Source of the DNA: an uncultured Eubacterium sp.
Lineage (GTDB): Bacteria > Bacillota > Clostridia > Lachnospirales > Lachnospiraceae
Length of the DNA: 19,215 nucleotides
Assembly (NCBI GenBank): GCA_910584065.1
Contig: CAJTZN010000055.1
Coordinates: 1-19,215, forward strand
Reading direction: 5' to 3'
A program made the translations under genes and the position numbers. This document shows positions 5,755 through 13,529 of the stretch, piece by piece. Numbering within the stretch: position 1 is the first letter of the stretch; each line of letters begins with the position of its first letter. Under the pieces are notes generated by a model. That model ran no database searches and was not told where the DNA came from. It worked only from the letters and a program-made list of their open reading frames with translations.

Positions 5755-6981
5755 ATGAAACGGATCGACGGAGGCGTGACAGCTGCCAAAGGATTTGAGG
5801 CGGCTGGAGCGGAAGCAGGTATTAAATATGAAAACAGGAAAGATATGGCGCTCGTGTTTACGAAAACGCCGGCAGCAGCAGCGGGAACATTTACTACAAA
5901 TGTCGTGAAGGCGGCCCCGGTACTTTGGGATCAGAAAATCCTGGCAAAAGGAACGCCAGTTCATGCGGTGGTGCTGAACAGCGGTATTGCCAATGCCTGC
6001 ACGGGTGAGGAAGGAAACGGGTATAATAGGCAGATGGCAGAGGCGGTGGCAGAGGTGTGTTCGGTCGGTGTAGAACAGGTTCTTACGGCGTCGACTGGTG
6101 TGATCGGCATGCAGCTTCGGCCAGAACCGGTGAAGCGGGGAGCTGTTTTGTTAAAAGAGGCACTCTCACCTTCGAGGGAGGGCGCAAGAGCGGCGGCGGA
6201 AGCGATCATGACGACGGATACCGTTGCGAAAGAGTGCGCGGTTCAAATTGAAATAGGCGGAAAGGAAGTCTCCATCGGCGGCATGTCGAAAGGATCCGGC
6301 ATGATCCATCCGAATATGGCAACGATGTTAAGCGTCATTACCACAGACGCGAACATCAGCCGGGAACTGCTTCAGGAACTGCTCGTAAGCGTTGTGGGCG
6401 ATACATTTAATATGATTTCGGTTGACCGGGATACGTCGACAAACGACACCTGTCTCGTCCTGGCAAACGGCATGTCCGGCGCGGAAGAGATCCAGAGCGG
6501 AACAAAAGCGTGTGAAACATTTAAGCAGGCACTTTTTACAGTCGCCTGTGAACTGGCCAAACAGATGGCCGCGGACGGCGAGGGTTGTACAAAGCTTTTG
6601 GAGGTGACGGTGGAACACGCGCGCACGAAAGAGGAGGCAAAGATTCTGAGTAAATCCGTGATCACGTCAAACCTGGTCAAAACGGCGGTATTCGGAAGCG
6701 ACGCCAACTGGGGTCGGATCTTATGCGCGCTCGGCTATGCCGGCGTGGACTTTGACCCGGAAGTTGTGGATCTGACGTTACGCGCCGGAGACGGGGAGGC
6801 CCTCATCCTCGTGAAAGACGGCGTGGCCACGGACTATAGCGAAGAGCGGGCGACCGAACTTCTCGCGCAGCAATATGTAACTGTCGTGTGCGATATGAAA
6901 CAGGGAGAGGCGGACGCGACGGCGTGGGGCTGCGACCTGACTTACGACTATGTAAAGATCAACGGGGACTACCGCTCATAA
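5755..6981 (+). CDS. argJ: Bifunctional glutamate N-acetyltransferase / ornithine acetyltransferase
   Basis: The 408-residue product transfers the acetyl group from N-acetylornithine to glutamate, closing the acetyl cycle; many clostridial forms also use acetyl-CoA. The protein self-cleaves before the catalytic Thr in KGSGMIHPNMATML (nucleophile T190, cleavage after A189). The oxyanion-hole sequence TASTGVIG is at 111-118. The start at 5755 (MKRIDGGVTAAKGF) is chosen because GAGAGGAAGG lies just before it and ArgJ proteins begin with such a GGVTAAKGF segment. A longer frame from 5713 would add 14 residues that do not look like ArgJ. The stop is 17 nt before argB. The presence of argJ means argE is not needed for ornithine release. 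Confidence 0.96.
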   Translation: MKRIDGGVTAAKGFEAAGAEAGIKYENRKDMALVFTKTPAAAAGTFTTNVVKAAPVLWDQKILAKGTPVHAVVLNSGIANACTGEEGNGYNRQMAEAVAEVCSVGVEQVLTASTGVIGMQLRPEPVKRGAVLLKEALSPSREGARAAAEAIMTTDTVAKECAVQIEIGGKEVSIGGMSKGSGMIHPNMATMLSVITTDANISRELLQELLVSVVGDTFNMISVDRDTSTNDTCLVLANGMSGAEEIQSGTKACETFKQALFTVACELAKQMAADGEGCTKLLEVTVEHARTKEEAKILSKSVITSNLVKTAVFGSDANWGRILCALGYAGVDFDPEVVDLTLRAGDGEALILVKDGVATDYSEERATELLAQQYVTVVCDMKQGEADATAWGCDLTYDYVKINGDYRS

Positions 6982-6998
6982 GAAAGGACAGGATAGGA

Positions 6999-7910
6999 AT
7001 GGATAAGAATATGAATGATGTGCTGATCAAGGCGGAGACGCTGATCGAAGCACTTCCGTACATACGGGATTTCAGCGACAAAAGGGTAATCGTAAAATAC
7101 GGGGGGAGCGCGATGTTGGACGAGAAACTGCAGCAGAGCGTGATCAAGGACGTCGCGCTCCTGAAACTCGTGGGCATGAAGCCGATCATCGTGCACGGCG
7201 GCGGAAAAGAGATCAGCAAGTGGGTCAAACTCATGGGAAAGGAACCGGAGTTTGTCGAGGGCCTGCGGGTCACGGACGAGGATACGATGGAAGTAGCGGA
7301 GATGGTTTTGAACAAGGTGAATAAACATCTCGTCCAGATGATGGAAAAACTAGGCGTGCGCGCGGCTGGTATCAGCGGCAAGGACGGCGGGACGATCATT
7401 TGTGACAAAAAGACCGTAAACGGCAAGGACATCGGATATGTCGGCGATGTGCGGGAAGTCCGTTCCGATCTGATCGATACGCTGCTCGAGCATGATTTCG
7501 TGCCGATCATCGCCCCGATCGGACTGGGAGATGACTTTAAATCATATAATATCAACGCCGACGATGCAGCCTGCGCAATCGCCAAATCGATGAAGGCGGA
7601 AAAGCTTGTGTTCATGACCGACATTGAAGGCGTGTGCCGGGATGCCAACGATCCCTCGACCCTGCTGTCTGTCCTGACGCTTGATGAGGCCAACCGCATG
7701 ATCGATGAGGGATTTGTCGGCGGCGGAATGCTTCCGAAACTTAGAAACTGCATTGACGCCGTGGAAGGCGGCGTGGGCCGCGTGCATATTCTGGACGGGC
7801 GGCTTGAACACTGCCTGCTCCTGGAATTTTATACGAAAAAGGGAATCGGGACCGCGTTTATTGGCAACGAAAACAGTTTATACCAGTATGAGACAGAAGG
7901 AAATGCTTAA
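6999..7910 (+). CDS. argB: Acetylglutamate kinase
   Basis: The 303-residue product phosphorylates N-acetylglutamate. Motifs are VKYGGSAM (32-39) with Lys33 for phosphate binding, IIVHGGGKEISKW (63-75) for the substrate, and VEGLRVTDEDTMEVAEMVLN. The helical N-terminal extension ahead of the kinase core (DVLIKAETLIEALPYIRDF) is what arginine-inhibited hexameric kinases use for assembly. Feedback inhibition by arginine is therefore likely, and is typical where argJ recycles acetyl groups. The start at 6999 follows AGGATAGG closely; ATG 7011 (MNDVLIK) is a reasonable alternative. The stop codon lies within an 11-bp tandem duplication (7902-7923). Confidence 0.96.
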   Translation: MDKNMNDVLIKAETLIEALPYIRDFSDKRVIVKYGGSAMLDEKLQQSVIKDVALLKLVGMKPIIVHGGGKEISKWVKLMGKEPEFVEGLRVTDEDTMEVAEMVLNKVNKHLVQMMEKLGVRAAGISGKDGGTIICDKKTVNGKDIGYVGDVREVRSDLIDTLLEHDFVPIIAPIGLGDDFKSYNINADDAACAIAKSMKAEKLVFMTDIEGVCRDANDPSTLLSVLTLDEANRMIDEGFVGGGMLPKLRNCIDAVEGGVGRVHILDGRLEHCLLLEFYTKKGIGTAFIGNENSLYQYETEGNA

Positions 7911-7923
7911 ATAATGCTTAAAT
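7902..7923 (+). repeat. 11-bp perfect tandem duplication over the argB stop
   Basis: AATGCTTAAAT occurs twice in a row (7902-7912 and 7913-7923). The first copy contains the argB TAA stop (7908-7910); the second lies in the argB-argD gap. It looks like a recent slippage event with no effect on the protein, but it lengthens the gap before the argD ribosome site. Confidence 0.9.
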
Positions 7924-7942
7924 ACAGAAGGGATGTTTCAAT

Positions 7943-9142
7943 ATGAAAGAGATCATAAACGAATCCGAAACGTATCTCATCCATTCCTATAACCGTTATC
8001 CGGTTGTTCTGGACCACGGGGAAGGAGTGTACCTGTACGATACGGATGGTAAGAAATATTTGGACTTTGGCAGCGGGATCGCTGTCTGCGCGTTTGGATA
8101 CAGCGATGAAGAACTCAAACAGGCGCTGAAAGACCAGATCGACAAGGTCGTCCACGTCTCCAATTACTTTTATTCCCAGCCGCTCAGGGACGCGGCAGAA
8201 GGACTGGCGCGCATTACGGGAATGGAGCAGGTTTTCATGGCAAACAGCGGTACCGAGGCAAATGAGGGAGCGCTGAAACTGGCGCGCAAATACGCGCTGA
8301 TGAAAGGATATACGGACCGCTCCGAGATCATTTCGATGGAAAAAGGCTTTCACGGCCGGAGCATGGGCGCCCTGTCCGTGACGGGCACGAAAAAGTACCG
8401 GGAGGCGTATGAACCACTTATTTCCGGCGTGAGTTTCGCGGATTACAACGATCTGAAAAGTGTGGAAGAGAAGATCACGGACCGCACGTACGCCATCATC
8501 GTCGAGGCAGTGCAGGGAGAGGGCGGCGTTTTCCCGGCCGAGCAGCAATTTCTCCAGGGGATCCGCGACCTTTGCAGCAAGCACGATATCATGATGATCT
8601 GCGATGAAGTCCAGTGCGGCATGGGGCGCACGGGGAAAATGTTTGCCTATGAACATTACGGCATAAAGCCGGATATCGTGACGATGGCAAAAGGCATCGG
8701 AAGCGGGATCCCGGTAGGCGCGATCGCCACGACGAAGGAGATTGGAAAGGCGTTTGTGCCGGGAGACCATGGAACGACGTTTGGCGGCAATCCGCTCGCC
8801 TGTACCGCCGTTGCCAAATCGATCGAACTGATGGAGAAACGGCAGTTGTTAGCGCATGTGAAAGAAACCGGGGATTATCTGGGACAAAAACTGCAGGAAC
8901 TCGTGGAAACCTGTCCGGTCGCCAAGGAAGTGCGGGGACTTGGCCTGCTCCGGGGCCTTGTGTGCGATGCCCAGATCGGTGAAATATGCAGCCGGGCGCT
9001 GGAACACGGACTGATCGTGCTGAGCGCGGGGACAGACGTCATTCGGTTTGTGCCGCCCCTCATCATAGAAAAAACGCATGTGGACGAGATGATTGCCATA
9101 CTTGAACCGGTACTGCGCGCGTGTGCCGAAGGATCGTGCTGA
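7943..9142 (+). CDS. argD: Acetylornithine aminotransferase
   Basis: The 399-residue, PLP-dependent class III aminotransferase converts N-acetylglutamate semialdehyde and glutamate to N-acetylornithine and 2-oxoglutarate. The PLP-binding sequence is NSGTEANEGALKLAR (101-115). MICDEVQCGMGRTGK (218-232) carries the conserved Asp221. The Schiff-base lysine is K250 in TMAKGIGSGIPVGA. Related enzymes for 4-aminobutyrate or ornithine are similar, but the position as last gene of argCJBD fixes the role. Start ATG 7943 follows GAAGGGATG, a moderate ribosome site. The stop is only 2 nt from the stop of the convergent AraC-type gene, and no terminator is visible between them. Confidence 0.95.
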   Translation: MKEIINESETYLIHSYNRYPVVLDHGEGVYLYDTDGKKYLDFGSGIAVCAFGYSDEELKQALKDQIDKVVHVSNYFYSQPLRDAAEGLARITGMEQVFMANSGTEANEGALKLARKYALMKGYTDRSEIISMEKGFHGRSMGALSVTGTKKYREAYEPLISGVSFADYNDLKSVEEKITDRTYAIIVEAVQGEGGVFPAEQQFLQGIRDLCSKHDIMMICDEVQCGMGRTGKMFAYEHYGIKPDIVTMAKGIGSGIPVGAIATTKEIGKAFVPGDHGTTFGGNPLACTAVAKSIELMEKRQLLAHVKETGDYLGQKLQELVETCPVAKEVRGLGLLRGLVCDAQIGEICSRALEHGLIVLSAGTDVIRFVPPLIIEKTHVDEMIAILEPVLRACAEGSC

Positions 9143-9144
9143 CA

Positions 9145-9918
9145 TTAGGGGGCATTCTTTGACTGGCGGTACGCATGGGGGGACATCCCAAAGTGCTGTT
9201 TGAACTGACGGCTGAAATGCTCGGTGTTTGAGTAGCCGCATTGTTCCGCGATGCGGTAAACGGGAATATCTATCTGCTCCAGTTTTTCTTTCGCGAGGAG
9301 CAGGCGGTTTTTTATGACATCGTCCATACAGGTGATGCCGAACCGTTTTTGATAGATCTTCTGCAGATGCCTCGGGCAGATGTGCAGCTGCTTTGCCATT
9401 TCCGGAACGCTCCAGGGAGAAGCCGGATTGTTCTGGATGTTCATGTGCAGCTGCAAAAGCTCCAGTTCGCGAAGGTTATCGGTCTCCCCTGACAGCGACT
9501 CGTGCAGTTTCGAAAATAGCAGCTGGAACAGCGCCTGGATCGAGGATTCTTTGTGCTGGTAATCAAAGAAATTTTCACAAGCCAGCAGGTGAAGGAGCTG
9601 CTTGATATACATGTGGTCTCTCGTCTGAAACGGCGTCTCCAGAGGGACGTTCCCTTTGCAGATAAACGGTTCGTCCGTGTAAAACCGTGTCCAGTCATCG
9701 CTGTAAGGTTTTTTTTCCGCCGCGCCATACTGGATCAGGGAATGCGGCGGATACAGAATGGCAGCATGTGCCGGCAAAACAATTCTCTTTCCATCAATTA
9801 CAAAATATGTCTGGATATGGGTCTGCACGAACAGCCACCAGTCGTGTTCCCGATCCATATTACATTCAAATCCGACCGGATGTGACGTGTCGGTCTGTAC
9901 GAAAATAATATCTATCAT
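9145..9918 (-). CDS. AraC-family transcriptional regulator
   Basis: A 257-residue regulator. The N-terminal half (about 1-150) has the beta-rich cupin-like pattern of an AraC effector-binding arm (YFVIDGKRIVLPAHAAILYPP). The C-terminal AraC/XylS DNA-binding domain spans about 158-255, with a first helix-turn-helix near 170-192 (SVPEMAKQLHICPRHLQKIYQ) and the second near 219-241. The family signature IAEQCGYSNTEHFSRQFK is present. It is divergent from the beta-helix/GH43 genes, the normal arrangement for a sugar-responsive activator of a glycan cluster, so it probably controls them. The start ATG 9918 has only a weak GAGAA site; an internal Met21 would remove part of the first strand and is less likely. 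Its effector is unknown, perhaps an arabinose- or xylose-containing oligosaccharide. Confidence 0.92.
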   Translation of the reverse strand: MIDIIFVQTDTSHPVGFECNMDREHDWWLFVQTHIQTYFVIDGKRIVLPAHAAILYPPHSLIQYGAAEKKPYSDDWTRFYTDEPFICKGNVPLETPFQTRDHMYIKQLLHLLACENFFDYQHKESSIQALFQLLFSKLHESLSGETDNLRELELLQLHMNIQNNPASPWSVPEMAKQLHICPRHLQKIYQKRFGITCMDDVIKNRLLLAKEKLEQIDIPVYRIAEQCGYSNTEHFSRQFKQHFGMSPHAYRQSKNAP

Positions 9919-9943
9919 AAATCATTCTCTTTTCTGTCTGATG

Positions 9944-9969
9944 ATGCGGGCCTGTCGTCAAGCCCGTAT
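9944..9969 (-). promoter_or_regulatory. Hairpin in the 5' leader of the AraC-type gene
   Basis: ATGCGGGC (9944-9951) and GCCCGTAT (9962-9969) form an 8-bp stem (one G-T pair) around a 10-nt loop, between the predicted transcription start near 9980 and the gene start at 9918. No T-run follows on the minus strand, so a terminator is unlikely. A message-stabilising or control role is possible. Confidence 0.4.
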
Positions 9970-9986
9970 TTCATGGTACTGTTGTT

Positions 9987-10015
9987 AGTATACAGGAACA
10001 GAAAAAAAAATACAA
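9987..10015 (-). promoter_or_regulatory. Sigma-A promoter of the AraC-type regulator
   Basis: Minus-strand -35 TTGTAT (10010-10015) and -10 TATACT (9987-9992) are spaced by 17 bp; a run of nine A (T on the coding strand) fills part of the spacer. The predicted leader is about 60 nt. Confidence 0.6.
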
Positions 10016-10143
10016 TAAAAAAGTCTCAATATATCATAAAACGATACCCAATTTGTCATAGTAAAAAAACGAATATACGTCTAGAATGAAGGGTAGATAT
10101 ATAGGCTTTTCGTGGATAATGGCTGATAGAAGGACAACAGGTC
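10016..10143 (+). promoter_or_regulatory. Control region of the glycan-utilisation genes
   Basis: This A/T-rich stretch between the divergent regulator and the beta-helix gene has no strong promoter. The best pair is -35 TTGTCA (10053-10058) with TATACG (10074-10079) at a short 15-bp spacing, a weak promoter of the kind that needs an activator. Two similar strings, ATCATAAAACGATAC (10033-10047) and GTCATAGTAAAAAAACGAATATAC (first base 10055), could be direct-repeat binding sites for the AraC-type protein. This is a visual impression only. Confidence 0.3.
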
Positions 10144-10209
10144 ATGAGCGCGCGTAAATGGAAGATTCTGCGTGCTCCCGCTGCTATACTTCTGGAATGG
10201 AGAATCAGG

Positions 10210-13200
10210 ATGAAACATAAGATTGTACGAACCTGTATGGCGTTCACGCTCGTGTCTGCCATGCTGCTGACCGTATGTCTGCCGGGGGGGATTTCCCTTG
10301 CCGCCAAAAAGGCGACACTGAAACAGAAAAAACTTACGGTCATGCAGGGAAAAAAGAAAAAGATCGAAATCAAAAACAAGAAGAAGAACCGGAAGTATAC
10401 ATTTTCTTCAAATAAGAAGAAAATCGCCACCGTTTCTAAAAAAGGCGTTGTCCAGGGAAAAAGAGAGGGTACGGCAGTTATTACCGTAAAGGAAATAACG
10501 CCGGCGAAAGGGAAGAAAAAGACGAGAAGAGTTGGAAAAGTAAAGGTAACGATAAATAAATTCATGTGCCGCATACCGGGGCCGACGCGGACGCCAGTTC
10601 CGTCAGATGCGCCGGCTGTGTCCGGTGAGACGGCGGCTTCCCCGGTGACGAAGACCGAGGAACCAGCTGAAACCGGGAATAAGATTTACGTATCGGCACA
10701 GGGGAGCGACAGCGGCGATGGTTCGAAATCCCATCCGTTCCAAAGCATTTCCCGCGCGAAGGAAGCGGTTCGGTCAATGGATAAAAGTTCGGGGGATATC
10801 ATCGTCGAGATCGCGGACGGTTTCTATCCGATCAAAGATACGATCCAATTTACGGCAGCGGACTCCGGTACCGAGAAGGGAACGGTCATTTACCGCGCGG
10901 CCGAGGGAGCGAAGCCGGTTCTGAGCGGCGGGAAAAAGCTGGAGACAGCCTGGCAGAAAGCAGAGGACGTGGACTGGCTCGCGGACGGATTGACTGCCTA
11001 TAAAACACCGCTGAACCGTTCGGAGAAGCTGCGTGCCATCTACGTCAACGGTGAGCGGGCTTCGATGACGACAAAATCGGGAAAACCGGCCCGCGCCGTC
11101 GGAAGTTATAAAGTGGAAAAAGGCCAGGCGGAGTGGGCCTGGGCGCCGAGCACAACGACGATTTATACCGGGGCGGAGTTCCCCGCGTCGTTCGGACTGC
11201 CGGCCGATACGAGAAATCCGCAGAACATTGAGCTCGAATCCGGTTCCACCTGGGCCAAGCAGCTCGTCTGCGCCGAATCCCTGGCGCTCACGGATGAGGG
11301 AAACACCGAGGTGACGCTGCAGATGCCGTACGGAGCCCTCGCGCAGAACCTGGGCTGGGGCACGGCATACAGCCCGGAAAAGACGAAAGTAAACGACGTG
11401 TCCAATGTATTTGAATGGCTGGAATCGCCCGGTGAGTTTTATTTCGACGAGGCGGGGAGCATGCTCTATTACATACCGAGAGAGGGAGAAGATCTGGCGC
11501 AGGCCGAAGTGGTCATCCCGGAAACGGATACGCTCATTGATATGAGCGGCGACGCGAAAAAGTCCGAGCATGTCGAATATATCACGTTTGAGGGACTGAG
11601 TTTTGCCTATACCGACTGGAACCTCTATGAACTCGAGGGGTCCCACGGTTATGCTTCGGTGCAGGGATCGATCGTCCTCACGAATTTCGGCCTTGTCAAC
11701 CAGCACGATGACATTTACCGCTCCTATGACGTGCCGCCGGCCGCGATCCACGTCACATCGGGCAAAAACATCCGCTTTATCGACGGGGAGATCCGCCATA
11801 CCGGATATTTGGGCATCCATTTGGAAAACGATGTAGAAGACTGCGAGGTCACGGGAAATTACATCGCGAAGACGGGCGGCGCCGGCATCGTTGTCGGACA
11901 TCCGCAGCACGTATATGAAAACGATACCGAAATCCATAAAGTGAAGGCGGCGAATGCGGCGGGGCCGGAAAAGGAAAAGTTCCGCGACGGCACCGAGTCG
12001 GTTCCGAAGGAAATAACGATCACGAACAATTATCTCTTTGAGAACTGTTATTTCTTCCCGGGAAATTCACCGATCACGACATTTTTTACCTACCACCTGC
12101 AGGTGCTGCACAATTTCGTCTATAAGTGTTCGTACAGCGGCATGAGCATCGGCTGGGGCTGGTGTAACTTTGACGGGGAGAACGGGAGCGATTCGCAGCT
12201 GCCGGGCGTCCCGACCGATACGTCAAAGAACAATCACGTAAATTATAACCGCGTCGAGGAGATCTGCTCCCTGCTGCAGGATGCGGGCGGTATTTACACG
12301 CTCGGCAGACAGGGAAATGATGACTGGACCGAATACTCCGAGATGAGTTTTAACTATATTAATGCCAAGCGGAAGCCGCAGGTGGCCAACGGCAGCAAGA
12401 TGATCAACGGCTTCCACCCGGACGAGGGAAGTGCTTATATCAAATTTGACAGCAACGTGGTGACTAACATTATCCGCAACGTCTATGAGTTGAACGACTG
12501 GCGCAGAAAGCACGACATGATCGTCACGAACGGTTTTTCCAATACGAGCCGCTCCGAGACGACCGCGCCGAGCTGTACGCTCGAACAGTATGTCAATGAG
12601 CAGTACATTTGGCCGCTCAAAGGATACGAGACCGTGCTCTATTCCGGATTGGAAGATCCGTATGTGCACATGGTCGGCAAGGATGTCATTCCGGATACCG
12701 ACTATGAACTGGCCTCCAATGTGCGCCTCGCGGCCGGGCAGAAACTGCCGAGAAGGGGACTGCTCGCCAAGGAGGATGAAGTGTGGCTCGCCAAAGAGGG
12801 AACGACAGCGTTCGCCGAGGGAACGGCGATGACAAAAGCAGCCGGAAATGAGAAATCGATGGAGATTCCGAAAGACCCCGGCGAGTACAAACTCTACATC
12901 CGGTATGCCGACGGATCGCTGTCAGACGCATCCACCTTTACCCTTTATGTCGGAGAGAGCACGAACGCCGCGAACGTGTCGGATGGCGGAAACTACAACG
13001 TATCCAAACTCCGTCCGCTCACGCTGGAACTGATGGAAGATGCGTATACCTTTACGCTGAATGGAAAAGCGGTTTCGAACGGAGCCGTCATCAGTGAGGC
13101 TGGCGTCTGGACGCTGAAGGCGACTGAGAAAGCGACGAAAAAAGAGATCACGCTGGCATTTTCCACGACGGTTACGGAAGCAAACCAGCTGTTAGAAGAT

Positions 13201-13449
13201 CACGTAACGGCGACAAGCGGGGGAACGGTTACCTTTACCCATGCGCTGTCCGACGGCACAAAGACAATATGGCTCGCGCCGTCCGGATTGTCCGCCTTTG
13301 ACGCGGCAGACCCGACGATGTCGAAAGCCGCGGGAAACAGTAGTTCCATGAAGGCGCCGGTTACGCCGGGAGAGTACATTCTCACGGTAGTCGGCCCGAA
13401 TGGGGAGATTTTAAGTCAGTCAGACGCGAAAGTAACGGTAGGTTCCTAA
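10210..13449 (+). CDS. Secreted right-handed beta-helix protein with Big2-like domain, probable glycan-active enzyme
   Basis: The protein has 1079 residues from ATG 10210, chosen because GGAG lies 8 nt upstream and a signal peptide starts at once (MKHKIVRTCMAF, hydrophobic core, cleavage near ISLAA-KK, about 32). ATG 10144 would add 22 residues before it. A very lysine-rich bacterial Ig-like (Big2) domain covers about 33-117, then a Pro/Thr/Ser linker to 157. The parallel beta-helix begins with KIYVSAQGSDSGDGSKSHPF and SGGKKLETAW, followed by LRAIYVNGERA. This opening resembles GH141-like and related beta-helix glycosidases; the family assignment is my inference. Two similar modules lie near the C-terminus (about 858-903 and 1020-1064). 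There is no sortase motif. It is the first gene of a cluster with two GH43 enzymes, so a plant-cell-wall substrate is likely. Confidence 0.88.
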   Translation: MKHKIVRTCMAFTLVSAMLLTVCLPGGISLAAKKATLKQKKLTVMQGKKKKIEIKNKKKNRKYTFSSNKKKIATVSKKGVVQGKREGTAVITVKEITPAKGKKKTRRVGKVKVTINKFMCRIPGPTRTPVPSDAPAVSGETAASPVTKTEEPAETGNKIYVSAQGSDSGDGSKSHPFQSISRAKEAVRSMDKSSGDIIVEIADGFYPIKDTIQFTAADSGTEKGTVIYRAAEGAKPVLSGGKKLETAWQKAEDVDWLADGLTAYKTPLNRSEKLRAIYVNGERASMTTKSGKPARAVGSYKVEKGQAEWAWAPSTTTIYTGAEFPASFGLPADTRNPQNIELESGSTWAKQLVCAESLALTDEGNTEVTLQMPYGALAQNLGWGTAYSPEKTKVNDVSNVFEWLESPGEFYFDEAGSMLYYIPREGEDLAQAEVVIPETDTLIDMSGDAKKSEHVEYITFEGLSFAYTDWNLYELEGSHGYASVQGSIVLTNFGLVNQHDDIYRSYDVPPAAIHVTSGKNIRFIDGEIRHTGYLGIHLENDVEDCEVTGNYIAKTGGAGIVVGHPQHVYENDTEIHKVKAANAAGPEKEKFRDGTESVPKEITITNNYLFENCYFFPGNSPITTFFTYHLQVLHNFVYKCSYSGMSIGWGWCNFDGENGSDSQLPGVPTDTSKNNHVNYNRVEEICSLLQDAGGIYTLGRQGNDDWTEYSEMSFNYINAKRKPQVANGSKMINGFHPDEGSAYIKFDSNVVTNIIRNVYELNDWRRKHDMIVTNGFSNTSRSETTAPSCTLEQYVNEQYIWPLKGYETVLYSGLEDPYVHMVGKDVIPDTDYELASNVRLAAGQKLPRRGLLAKEDEVWLAKEGTTAFAEGTAMTKAAGNEKSMEIPKDPGEYKLYIRYADGSLSDASTFTLYVGESTNAANVSDGGNYNVSKLRPLTLELMEDAYTFTLNGKAVSNGAVISEAGVWTLKATEKATKKEITLAFSTTVTEANQLLEDHVTATSGGTVTFTHALSDGTKTIWLAPSGLSAFDAADPTMSKAAGNSSSMKAPVTPGEYILTVVGPNGEILSQSDAKVTVGS

Positions 13450-13450
13450 A

Positions 13451-13501
13451 GTGCAATCCAGCACGAAAGAACCTGGCGTTAAAATGCGGTGGAAACGCCG
13501 C
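13451..13501 (+). other. Two intergenic hairpins between the beta-helix and GH43 genes
   Basis: GTGC-AATCCA-GCAC (13451-13464) and GCGGTG-GAAA-CGCCGC (13486-13501, one G-T pair, GAAA tetraloop) lie between the two secreted-enzyme genes. Only ATAAAAG follows, not a T-run, so transcription probably continues. They may adjust the relative message levels of the two genes through RNA processing or stability. Confidence 0.45.
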
Positions 13502-13529
13502 TTAAATAAAAGAAAGGATGAGTGAAAAA

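Noticed and set aside
6959..7753. A 264-codon minus-strand frame opposite argB
   Set aside because: Serine-rich antisense shadow of argB without motifs or a ribosome site.
7907..8770. A 287-codon minus-strand frame opposite argD
   Set aside because: Antisense shadow of argD, which shows all PLP-enzyme motifs.
10774..11937. A 387-codon minus-strand frame within the beta-helix gene
   Set aside because: It is antisense to a protein with a continuous beta-helix pattern. The long frame results from codon bias; it is rich in Arg with no domain features.
13450..13529. A riboswitch in the gap before the secreted GH43 gene
   Set aside because: Only two simple hairpins are visible. I see no conserved core of c-di-GMP or other known riboswitches, and the region is too short.
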